Positions 57,136 through 64,000 of a stretch of 64,000 bases of DNA are shown one piece after another. The translations under genes were made by a program, and so were the position numbers. Every line of letters begins with the position of its first letter. Position 1 is the stretch's first letter. This DNA comes from JAMZMI01 sp963848175 (GTDB taxonomy: Bacteria > Bacteroidota > Bacteroidia > Cytophagales > Cyclobacteriaceae), in the NCBI GenBank assembly GCA_963848175.1, contig CAWKCO010000001.1:1-64000 (forward strand), written 5' to 3'. Below the pieces are notes generated by a model, which saw nothing but the letters and a program-made list of their open reading frames with translations, did no database searches and was not told where the DNA came from.

Positions 57136-57912
57136 TTGAGCTGGTTTATACTTATAGTCGTTGGATTGAGTGCGCTTTGGGCACTCAATCGCAATGGCAC
57201 TAAAGAATACCTTGCCTCTAAAGGTTGGCGCAGTGGGCTTGCGCAAAAACATCGAGTCATTCTTTCTCGGTATTTTGAGTTTTATAACTCTCTCCCTCCT
57301 AAGTCCAAATTGATTTTTGAATACCGCGTTCGGCGTTTCATTAGTTTCAAAAACTTTATTCCTAGAAATCTCATGTCGGTCACGGAAGAGATGCAAGTGC
57401 TTATTGCCGCTTCGTCTGTACAGCTGACTTTTGGCCTACCTGACATCACCTTGGCACATTTTGAGAATATTATCGTCTATCCAGATCAATTTTTCAGTCA
57501 AGCCGGAAGGCGCGAGCACAAAGGAGAAGTGAACCCACGGGCGAAAGCCATCGTGCTTTCGTGGAAGCATTTTGCTGAAGGTTATGCCAGTAAAGAAGGT
57601 GTCAATCTTGGTCTGCATGAGATGGCTCATGCACTGCAACTCGAAAACATAGTGATGAATAGTGAATATGATTTTCTAGATGAAGATCATATCAAGCGTT
57701 GGCAAAAACTGGCCGGAATTGAAATAGAAAAAGTCAGGAATGGGGAGACCGCTTTTTTTAGGGCTTATGCTGGCACAGACCATGCGGAGTTTTTTGCTGT
57801 GGCTGTAGAGAATTTCTTCGAGCGCCCTCAGGAGTTTAAGGCTAATCATGAAGGTGTCTACAATGCTTTGAGCGATTTGCTCAACCAAGATCCGCTTTTG
57901 CTGGTGGAGTGA
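57136..57912 (+). CDS. MtfA-like zinc peptidase (M90 family)
   Basis: The 258-residue protein has a short membrane segment at its N-terminus (ILIVVGLSALWAL) and a metallopeptidase core with the zinc motif HEMAHAL (HExxH). A downstream Glu-rich segment AEFFAVAVENFFERP supplies the third ligand region. MtfA in E. coli regulates Mlc, but distant homologues have other roles. The start codon is TTG, two bases after the glyS stop, so translation is probably coupled. No nearby ATG fits the N-terminus. Confidence 0.85.
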   Translation: MSWFILIVVGLSALWALNRNGTKEYLASKGWRSGLAQKHRVILSRYFEFYNSLPPKSKLIFEYRVRRFISFKNFIPRNLMSVTEEMQVLIAASSVQLTFGLPDITLAHFENIIVYPDQFFSQAGRREHKGEVNPRAKAIVLSWKHFAEGYASKEGVNLGLHEMAHALQLENIVMNSEYDFLDEDHIKRWQKLAGIEIEKVRNGETAFFRAYAGTDHAEFFAVAVENFFERPQEFKANHEGVYNALSDLLNQDPLLLVE

Positions 57913-58004
57913 TTTTAAAGTCTTGTTATTGGTTGTTTATCTTGAATTTGGCTTATATGACTAAACTAGTAAAGTCTTTCGAGCTCAAAGCATCTGAATT
58001 ATTG

Positions 58005-58190
58005 CTAATGTGCCTCAGCTTGAAAATCCTGTTGGGTTAAATGATTGTAGGAACGACCTTTCCTCATTTCAGCTAAGTATGCCTTCATTTCCTCAAAGGT
58101 CATGTCCTGCATGTCCAAGTTCATTTTGTCTCTTATTTCACGTAGGTTCTTAACCACTCCTATTTCGGTGTTTATTTTTTTCTTACTCAT
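58005..58190 (-). CDS. small partner (likely antitoxin) of the PIN toxin
   Basis: The 61-residue, highly charged helical protein (EIGVVKNLREIRDKMNLDMQ, TFEEMKAYLAEMRKG) resembles small proteins that often follow PIN-domain genes in Bacteroidota. The ATG lies two bases from the edge of the 106-bp repeat, which separates it from the PIN gene. Without the repeat the PIN stop and this ATG would overlap as ATGA. An antitoxin role is inferred from position and size. Confidence 0.6.
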   Translation of the reverse strand: MSKKKINTEIGVVKNLREIRDKMNLDMQDMTFEEMKAYLAEMRKGRSYNHLTQQDFQAEAH

Positions 58191-58191
58191 A

Positions 58192-58297
58192 TTTACATAG
58201 AGGCTATGAGCCTTTTACACGAGAAATTTTTATAACTATCTGATAATAAGCAGCAAACAGCCAATGTTTGTGTAATTATCAAATGGACTTTATATAA
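58192..58297 (+). repeat. 106-bp structured dispersed repeat, copy B
   Basis: This copy is identical to 27762-27867, same orientation. It sits between the PIN toxin and its partner, overlapping the last codons of the PIN gene (58290-58297), where it now supplies the stop codon TAA. Deleting exactly these 106 bases leaves GAAGTTGTATGAGTAAG, in which Glu-Val-Val-stop overlaps ATG of the partner. Confidence 0.9.
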
Positions 58298-58762
58298 CAA
58301 CTTCTAAAGGTGAATGAATCTCAATCAATTTATACCCGAGTTTTAAGTTCACTGAATTATAGCCTCTCATTCTGTCAATGTTCACAACCTGCCTTGCCGC
58401 AGGCAGGTATGTTTAAAGTTCCAACTTATCAAAAGATCAGCGTGACAAAGTGTGGCTACAGCAATATGTAAACAGTCGGCATAACTTGTTTTGCCCACTA
58501 CATTCTCAGAAATGTATGCTTTTGCCAAAGCCTCTGCCTCTTCACTGATCTCAATATTTTTTACTTGCTCCTTAGGAATGGTGATTAACAGTTCTCTAAT
58601 GTGTTGTGGTGCGTTTGCAAGCTCTGCATCTAAAATCTCTGAAACAAACACCACTATTTTCTCTTTCATGATGCGATTGAATAGTTTCTCGGTAGGGACG
58701 GAAAACTCTTTGTCAAAATATCCACCAAAAACAGAGGTATCTAAATAGACTGATTTGATCAT
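58290..58762 (-). pseudogene. PIN-domain (VapC-like) toxin disrupted by a 20-nt palindrome
   Basis: The protein has the PIN acidic residues in VYLDTSVFGGYFD (first Asp), an internal Glu in SEILDAELANAP, and the later Asp in TSYADCLHIAVA; PIN proteins cut RNA. The open frame reads WNFKHTCLRQGRL and stops at 58382 because a 20-nt palindrome is inserted after the SWNFKH motif. Skipping it restores WNFKH-IVNIDRMRGYNSVNLK and continues to IEIHSPLEVV, ending near 58290. The C-terminal 30 or so residues are therefore lost. The gene is probably inactive, or active only after loss of the insert. Confidence 0.8.
58388..58407. repeat. 20-nt palindromic element inside the PIN gene
   Basis: CCTGCCTTGCCGCAGGCAGG has 7-base perfect arms (CCTGCCT and AGGCAGG) around a 6-base loop. 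Its length is not a multiple of three, so it shifts the frame of the PIN gene. Removing exactly 20 bases restores the normal PIN C-terminus, so it looks like a precise insertion. Confidence 0.8.
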
Positions 58763-58855
58763 ATTGAAAGTTAGTTGATAATCGAATCAGATACTAGTAG
58801 AGTTGCTTTTCCACAAGCTCAACTTCTTCATTCGTTGGATTTAGCTATCATTCAT

Positions 58856-60610
58856 TCAAAACTTCAAATAGTGATCCAACGCTTGAGAAGTGCCATTTTT
58901 GAAAAAAACCGTGATCTCAATATTGAACACTCCCCAGCCTGATCGCGTGAGCGGAAATCCGCTTGATCTACCTTCATAGACGTTGATGATATTGTTGGTA
59001 AAAGAAGGGTGCAGCTTATACTGCACGTAGCTAATCTGATTGAGCGTAGCAGCATCGGAATTTATAAAAACTGTCCAATCATACCAGTTATGCCCGTTGT
59101 TAGATCCGCGAAAAGAGGCGGTATTGCTTGCCGATAGTCTTATGGTTTTCTCGCCTCCTAAGCCAATGATGTATTTTTCAATGCTGGCTTCTAATTCACT
59201 CCATTTGCTTGGGATCGATTTACCCAAAATCCAACTTTGAAAGTTGGAGTCAAATGATTGCTCGGAAGTACCCGATGCTTGTAGGACTAGCCGCATGGTG
59301 CTTTCCTTGGTCGGGTTGTTCATTGAGCGAAAGCTCTTGTATGTACTTTCGAGCGTTCCCTTTTGATTCAAATAGATCATCAAATAGCGACTATATGCCG
59401 CATAGAGCATGGTTTTTTTGTCTCCGTCGAAATAAGTGTCAGGCGCAGAAAGGAACTCACGGAGGCTTGGCATGATGCCAAAATTGATGGCTTTCTGTAG
59501 GTAAATCAAGCGGTAGTTGTCTATCGGTTGGTAGTTGTTCGTCTCTTCATACATGGATGCCAGCCCTTCATTGAGCCAGCCGGGGATATCATGAAAATCC
59601 TGATTGATGAGGGCATGCATGACTTCATGATTGAGCGTGCCGCCTCCCGTGCTGATCCAGCAGACCACACTCTGATCTATGGGATTGTAGTATGCTACCC
59701 GTCCGCCAGCACTGCGCCCATGTATGTCTTTGGCGAAAGCCGAAAAAGAACGGTAGCCATCCGTAGAAAATGTGGCGGTAGATAGATAAACAGGAATGTA
59801 GTATTCTGGAGTTTTAAGTCCAAATCGGTTGCTGATGTGGTAATAAAAGTCACTAAGACTTTGGGCATATTGAGGCGCAAAACCCAATCTGGCAGATTTC
59901 ATCTGTGATGTTTCTTGTCCCATCGAATTGATTCTTGCTTGTCCGTTTATTACCACAAACGGAGCTTTGACCTCTGCTAGCTCGCTGGATGCTTTGTTTT
60001 TCAATAAACTCAGATAACCATTATCTACGCCAGCAGCCAGAGATCTGCGACTGGCCAAAAGGGTTTCCAACTCATCGCTGGTGTAGGGGATGTCAGGCTC
60101 ATTGTCAAACATCAAGGCTTCTTTGATGATCTTTTCGGTATAGCTGCCTTTGCCGGAATAAGTCACTGTGCGAGAGCCACTGGCTACAGAATTGCTAGAT
60201 GCATTATTATATTGCAAGGATTTGAGCATGCCTTGCGACAACTGCGCGTAGCTGTAGTTTCCCAAATAGTACCTAGCAGCGTTTGGGTATTCGGCGCATT
60301 TCTTGAAATAGAACTGGGCGTTGATTTGATTCTCTGCGTCTTTGTAGATTTTACCTAAGCGATAGAGCCTTACGACCGTGGTTTCGGAATCAGAAGTTGG
60401 AACTTCTTCGAAGCATTTTTCCATCAAAGAAGCCGTTTGTTTTGCTTGATCTCGCACACTTGCCCTGCCCGATTGGGTAGGTTGGTTGTTGAATGCGTTC
60501 TTCAACTGATTGAGATAACTATTGGAATTTTGGTATTTCTGGCAATATTCTTGAGCAAAGCAAAGGAGCGAGATGAAAGTTAGAAATGCAACTAGCGGTA
60601 ATCTAATCAT
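58856..60610 (-). CDS. secreted gluzincin-type metallopeptidase-like protein
   Basis: The 584-residue protein has a signal peptide ending CFAQE. An N-terminal alpha-helical region (about residues 20-200) has repeat-like spacing. The zinc motif HEVMHALI (HExxH) near residue 330 and WLNEGLASMYEE, with a Glu about 20 residues later, fit the peptidase MA/gluzincin superfamily. A C-terminal beta-rich domain follows. Its start overlaps the end of the membrane protein gene (ATGA). Target unknown; it acts in the periplasm or outside. No inactivating change is evident. Confidence 0.75.
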   Translation of the reverse strand: MIRLPLVAFLTFISLLCFAQEYCQKYQNSNSYLNQLKNAFNNQPTQSGRASVRDQAKQTASLMEKCFEEVPTSDSETTVVRLYRLGKIYKDAENQINAQFYFKKCAEYPNAARYYLGNYSYAQLSQGMLKSLQYNNASSNSVASGSRTVTYSGKGSYTEKIIKEALMFDNEPDIPYTSDELETLLASRRSLAAGVDNGYLSLLKNKASSELAEVKAPFVVINGQARINSMGQETSQMKSARLGFAPQYAQSLSDFYYHISNRFGLKTPEYYIPVYLSTATFSTDGYRSFSAFAKDIHGRSAGGRVAYYNPIDQSVVCWISTGGGTLNHEVMHALINQDFHDIPGWLNEGLASMYEETNNYQPIDNYRLIYLQKAINFGIMPSLREFLSAPDTYFDGDKKTMLYAAYSRYLMIYLNQKGTLESTYKSFRSMNNPTKESTMRLVLQASGTSEQSFDSNFQSWILGKSIPSKWSELEASIEKYIIGLGGEKTIRLSASNTASFRGSNNGHNWYDWTVFINSDAATLNQISYVQYKLHPSFTNNIINVYEGRSSGFPLTRSGWGVFNIEITVFFKNGTSQALDHYLKF

Positions 60611-61098
60611 GGGTTTGTTGGTTTTTTTGACGGGATGCCCAAGGCACTGTCATCGTCTATCTCATAAGGTGCGATAGGTAAGGTTTCTTTTTGAGGTGCG
60701 GCCGCCGACCCCAATGTGTAGTCTATTTTGAATGTGGCACAAAGGATAATAATGATGGTGGCACATAGAATCACAAAAAGACCTGGAGAAAGTCGAGCAA
60801 TTTTCAGCTTGTGATCGCCGGAAGTTGCATCTACATCTACATCCCCTTTGGCTTGAATTAGGAAAAGAGAAAAACCTAGAAACCCGAAAGACATCCCCAC
60901 AAAAATAGCGGTAGAGAGTAACCGCAAGCGCATATCTGCTGTTAAGCCGAGTAACTTAATTTCTGAATCGAAGAGAGTGGCATCTGGACTATTGGTGATG
61001 AAAACGAACAGGTAGATGGCCGATCCGATCATGCCGAGAAATGCCAGTAGGATTCCGGCCTTGTAGCCAAGTTCAATGAATTTATCTTTTTCAGACAT
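60607..61098 (-). CDS. small membrane protein, partner of the gluzincin gene
   Basis: From the ATG at 61098 the product has 163 residues with three hydrophobic segments (near residues 12-35, 53-80 and 100-125) and a Pro-rich C-terminal tail. A longer frame from 61191 adds 31 polar residues with poor support. It overlaps the peptidase gene by 4 bases, so the two are co-expressed and may act together in the envelope. I do not recognise the family. Confidence 0.6.
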   Translation of the reverse strand: MSEKDKFIELGYKAGILLAFLGMIGSAIYLFVFITNSPDATLFDSEIKLLGLTADMRLRLLSTAIFVGMSFGFLGFSLFLIQAKGDVDVDATSGDHKLKIARLSPGLFVILCATIIIILCATFKIDYTLGSAAAPQKETLPIAPYEIDDDSALGIPSKKPTNP

Positions 61099-61208
61099 TG
61101 GATTAGGTAGGTGATTTGAAAGGTTCTGGTTTTCAAATCTAACAATTATTTGCAATTGGCAAGCTTGGACAGAGGTGCTTCCTCGAAACAAGGGCCTTTA
61201 AAAAAACA

Positions 61209-61235
61209 AAATCCCCCGAACCAGTCAGGGGATTT
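61209..61235 (-). terminator. terminator after the second ECF operon
   Basis: AAATCCCC (61209-61216) and GGGGATTT (61228-61235) form a hairpin. On the minus strand it runs into a T-run, so it ends transcription of the operon read from 63667 to 61299. Confidence 0.8.
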
Positions 61236-61298
61236 GATTGAAATAAATGTATTGGACTCTACGCCAAAACAGTTTTCTTAAATCTCTTTAAAACGATC

Positions 61299-62408
61299 TT
61301 AAAGCGTGATACCAAAGCTGATGGCATTGAGGCCGCTGCTGCCAGCTGGGCCTCTGCCTGTAGCAAACACGTCATTGAAATCGTACGCCGCGAAGATATC
61401 TAAGCCTTTGAAGCCAAACTGCGCTCGAAGACCGTAGCGGATATTTTCTAAATAAAAGCTGTCAGATACTTTCTTTCTTTCGGTATCGCCATCATCTTCA
61501 TATTTGTATTTTGAATTTCCGCCCAGTCGATAGCCAACGTACGGTCCCACACCAAAGCGAATACCCTGTTTTTTGTAAGTTCTAAATGTTAGGCTGCCTT
61601 TCTCGCGGTTGTCCACTTTTCTTTTGCCTTTGGCAAAGTCAAACATGGGAACGAACGTCGCATTCACAAATGGCACGGACAGCCGGCTTTTTATAGAGTT
61701 AAATTCTACATCGGCAGATGTCAGCTCGATGTTCGTGGCTCCTTTTTCTATGATATAGTCAGGATCTTGTAAGTTGAAGTTGTACCAGCTCACCCCAAAT
61801 CCCCAGTCAAAAAACAATGGCCCTGCGATCCACGTGCTAAAGGTGCTGTTCACACCAATGTACCAACTTCCCAGTGGCTTCAATCTGTAGGGAGAGTTAT
61901 TGGCATCAGGAAAGCTACTTCCTTCCATCCAGTTGTTCATCCCAATATCAATCCTGAAATCATTTTTGGTGCGATCTTCCGCTGGCTCTTCGTAGCTAAA
62001 GCGTTTCATTTTATGGTCTCCTTCCAAAGACTCCTCTATGACGTCATCTAGATCATCCCATTCGTCAGCATCTACGAGTAGCTCCATATTGCCAATTTTT
62101 ATTCTTGTCTTGGCTTTGTTGTCTCCAAATACGATGGTGGTATCCTTGAGATATTTCTTTCCAGATTCATCTGTAAGCTCAATTTTTTCAATCTTTTTGG
62201 AGCCAAGCGCCTCGTTCAGCTCTTTGATCATCTGATTGATATCATATTTCTCCATGGACTTAAGCTCCATCCTGTCCGAGGTATAAATCACGATTTTGCT
62301 TTTGTTGGTAAGCTCGATGATTACCGTATCGGCACTTGCCGCTTCAGTGGTATATGCGCCTGCCAAGGTCAAGATTCCGGCCAGTATTGCAGTTATTGTC
62401 TTTCTCAT
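61299..62408 (-). CDS. outer-membrane beta-barrel protein of an ECF sigma operon
   Basis: The 369-residue protein has a signal peptide (LAGILTLAGAYTTEAAS). A soluble N-terminal domain (about 30-150) rich in DUF4097-like strands and charged turns (SKIVIYTSDRMELKS, KIGNMELLVDADEW) precedes a C-terminal barrel of strands with aromatic residues, ending AISFGITL. It is the third gene after a sigma and an anti-sigma. The arrangement mirrors the operon at 24.3-27.7 kb. Function is unknown. Confidence 0.75.
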   Translation of the reverse strand: MRKTITAILAGILTLAGAYTTEAASADTVIIELTNKSKIVIYTSDRMELKSMEKYDINQMIKELNEALGSKKIEKIELTDESGKKYLKDTTIVFGDNKAKTRIKIGNMELLVDADEWDDLDDVIEESLEGDHKMKRFSYEEPAEDRTKNDFRIDIGMNNWMEGSSFPDANNSPYRLKPLGSWYIGVNSTFSTWIAGPLFFDWGFGVSWYNFNLQDPDYIIEKGATNIELTSADVEFNSIKSRLSVPFVNATFVPMFDFAKGKRKVDNREKGSLTFRTYKKQGIRFGVGPYVGYRLGGNSKYKYEDDGDTERKKVSDSFYLENIRYGLRAQFGFKGLDIFAAYDFNDVFATGRGPAGSSGLNAISFGITL

Positions 62409-62454
62409 TGTCGTTGTATTTTGAGTGAGTATTTTTTTACCCTTTCGGGAATAT

Positions 62455-63096
62455 TCAATTTCTATTTAACAAGTTGTTTTTAGCATCTCTGATGTCGGCC
62501 AGCACGTCTGCTGGCGAAATCTTCTGTGCTGCTGTGAGCATTTTGTTTAATCTGTTTTTCTCTTCACCTTCGGGAGTTTCCGCAGCTATGTAAGTAATTT
62601 TTACTGGTTTGGGTTCTTCTGTTTTTTCCAAAATTGCTTCAGTCTCTATATCCAGCTTTGCTACTTCTATAGCTATTTTCATCTCAGGTTCTAGCTCCGC
62701 CAATTTTGGCATTTCTACCACTTCGGTCACAGGTTGCTGCGTTTTTTCTATTGGTGCAGTGGCTACAAGCTTTTGCCTCGGCTTTGCCTTTTTCTGAGTT
62801 TGAACCACCTCCGGTCGTGATATTTTTGGCCAAGCAATAGCCTGTGTTTTTGGGTGGTCTATCTGTCCCGCGATATTTTCTCCTCGGTTGCTGATACTGC
62901 CCTTTGGAGTAAAAAGGAATAGACCAAATGCGATGGCAATCATTGCCGCCGTGGCGGTTATGCCTATCCAAGCCCAAGGGGTCTTTTTTGATGGCAGACT
63001 TTGCTGCACCTTGCCCCAACTTTCGGGCATTGGGGGCACTTCGAGCTCGTTTATCCGCTCTTTAAAAAAGGCGTCTAGTTTATTTGACTGTGCCAT
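62455..63096 (-). CDS. anti-sigma factor-like membrane protein
   Basis: The 213-residue protein has a cytoplasmic N-terminus (residues 1-38, with LDAFFKERINELEVPPMP), one membrane helix at about 42-64, and a charged periplasmic tail rich in Lys, Glu and Pro. It overlaps the sigma gene by 17 bases. Topology and position argue for an anti-sigma factor, but no family motif is decisive. Confidence 0.75.
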   Translation of the reverse strand: MAQSNKLDAFFKERINELEVPPMPESWGKVQQSLPSKKTPWAWIGITATAAMIAIAFGLFLFTPKGSISNRGENIAGQIDHPKTQAIAWPKISRPEVVQTQKKAKPRQKLVATAPIEKTQQPVTEVVEMPKLAELEPEMKIAIEVAKLDIETEAILEKTEEPKPVKITYIAAETPEGEEKNRLNKMLTAAQKISPADVLADIRDAKNNLLNRN

Positions 63097-63667
63097 GTTC
63101 TACTTTTTTTTTAAGTTCCAAATCCTGAGCAGCGTTCAGCTTCTGCTGTAGGAGCTTGCGCGCCCTGCTCAGTTGCGATTTTGACGTGTTTTCGTTGATC
63201 TCTAACATCGCGGCTATTTCCTTATGGCTATACCCTTCTATGGCATAGAGATTGAAAACCGTGCGATAGCCAACAGGTAGCGTGGCGATCATTGCCAGCA
63301 AATCCTGTGTCTCAAGCGTGCTATCCAGCATGGCAAAATCCAGTGTGGGTGACTCATCTGACAACTCTACCTCTAGCGACATCATCCGCGACTTGCGGAT
63401 GTACATCAGGCATTCGTTTATCATAATTCTTCTTATCCAGCCTTCTAAGCTGCCTTCGCCCTGGTACTGACCAAGTTTTTCAAATACCTTGACCATCCCG
63501 CCGATCATCACATGCTCTGCCTCTGTGCGATCATGGATATATCGGATGCAAACCCCCAGCATTTTGGATGCAAACAAACCGTAGAGTTCACGCTGCGCCT
63601 GAGCTTTGCCTTTGCGGCAGTCTCGTAGCAGAGATTCTTCAGATATGGTTCGGTTGATTCGTAGCAT
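63080..63667 (-). CDS. ECF-family RNA polymerase sigma factor
   Basis: The 195-residue protein has region 2 (KAQAQRELYGLFASKMLGVC and YIHDRTEAEHVMIGGMVKVF) and region 4 (LPVGYRTVFNLYAIEGYSHKE and TSKSQLSRARKLLQ). The spacing is normal for ECF sigmas of Bacteroidota. Start ATG gives MLRINRTISEESLL. It heads the operon with an anti-sigma and an outer-membrane protein. It resembles the sigma at 27081-27671 in region 4 but is not a close copy. Confidence 0.92.
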   Translation of the reverse strand: MLRINRTISEESLLRDCRKGKAQAQRELYGLFASKMLGVCIRYIHDRTEAEHVMIGGMVKVFEKLGQYQGEGSLEGWIRRIMINECLMYIRKSRMMSLEVELSDESPTLDFAMLDSTLETQDLLAMIATLPVGYRTVFNLYAIEGYSHKEIAAMLEINENTSKSQLSRARKLLQQKLNAAQDLELKKKVEHGTVK

Positions 63668-64000
63668 TTACCAATGGACTTACGGATAGAAGATGCAGAA
63701 GGTGGGGGCGAGGTTGCACGGGACTGGAATTATTTATCAAAGATTTTAATTGGTGGAACGAGAAGTAAAAATAACCATTGGCTAGGCCATCCAAAAATGT
63801 GGCGTGTGAGAGCTACCGTCTTTGCTGGATTCTGACTATTTTGGGTGGGAATTTGATGAGGAGGCTTACGCTTTAGCCAAGTGCCAACGTTTATTTTCGG
63901 CTAACTCGTTGATATTTAAATATTTAATCACAAAATGCCATAACCTAAATATACGCCATGTGTATGTTGGGTTGTTATGCACAAAATAGAAATGATTAAG
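63668..64000. other. 333-base stretch without an identified gene
   Basis: Neither strand carries a convincing ORF. The stretch is upstream of the ECF sigma gene and should hold its promoter, but I see no clear TAnnTTTG element near the start. The window ends here, so part of a further gene could lie just beyond. Confidence 0.4.

Noticed and set aside
1..64000. tRNA, rRNA and CRISPR arrays
   Set aside because: I looked for tRNA-like arms and for regularly spaced direct repeats in the gaps and saw none. Short ncRNAs cannot be excluded by eye.

Overview
The window reads as chromosomal DNA of a gliding-type Bacteroidota, most likely a marine Cytophagales relative (for example Reichenbachiella, Marivirga or Fulvivirga; this placement is an inference). 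The signs are promoters of the form TAnnTTTG, little Shine-Dalgarno sequence, a class II xylose isomerase beside a NUDIX-type regulator, a purH-mreBCD-mrdA-rodA cluster, a GT3 glycogen synthase, ECF sigma/anti-sigma operons with secreted beta-rich proteins, and a giant lamin-tail-domain surface protein. I found no rRNA, tRNA, CRISPR array or prophage.

Layout. 0-5.7 kb: xylose uptake and catabolism (xylE, xylA, xylB on the minus strand) with a divergent NUDIX-like regulator, shared candidate operators and two inverted heptamer-repeat arrays. 5.8-10.7 kb: a DUF5362-like membrane protein, a small ORF, batD-like, aroC and a dicarboxylate/amino-acid symporter. 10.8-14.4 kb: a BLUF photoreceptor and a BCCT transporter whose shared divergent upstream region was split by an intact IS4-family element with a 9-bp target duplication. 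14.4-20.5 kb: one very large lamin-tail/Ig-like surface protein. 20.5-24.3 kb: asd, a THUMP-like methyltransferase, and a TetR/SDR pair with twin operators. 24.3-27.7 kb: an ECF sigma, anti-sigma, DUF4097 and two outer-membrane-protein operon. 28-33 kb: hicAB, then a minus-strand housekeeping run (nrnA-like, FKBP, rdgB, udk, UbiA-like, methyltransferase). 33-45 kb: ndk, scpA, dxs, mltF, crtI, a zinc-ribbon membrane protein, glycogen synthase, a CtpA protease and EamA. 45-52 kb: the cell-shape operon purH-mreB-mreC-mreD-mrdA-rodA. 52-58 kb: a GNAT protein, a hybrid sensor kinase, glyS and an MtfA-like peptidase. 58-58.8 kb: a damaged PIN toxin module. 58.9-63.7 kb: a gluzincin/membrane-protein pair and a second ECF sigma/anti-sigma/outer-membrane operon.

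Two things deserve most attention. First, a perfectly identical 106-bp structured repeat occurs twice, 30 kb apart in the same orientation, each time next to a toxin-antitoxin module. In the PIN module it separates toxin from partner, and taking it out restores an ATGA overlap. The same PIN gene also carries a 20-nt palindrome insertion that breaks its frame. Second, seven genes, including the normally essential mrdA, are broken by single-nucleotide indels (12 by my reading, 10 of them insertions, five of them within 1 kb). This points to indel error in the sequence more than to gene decay, so most entries marked pseudogene below should be read as 'disrupted as sequenced'.
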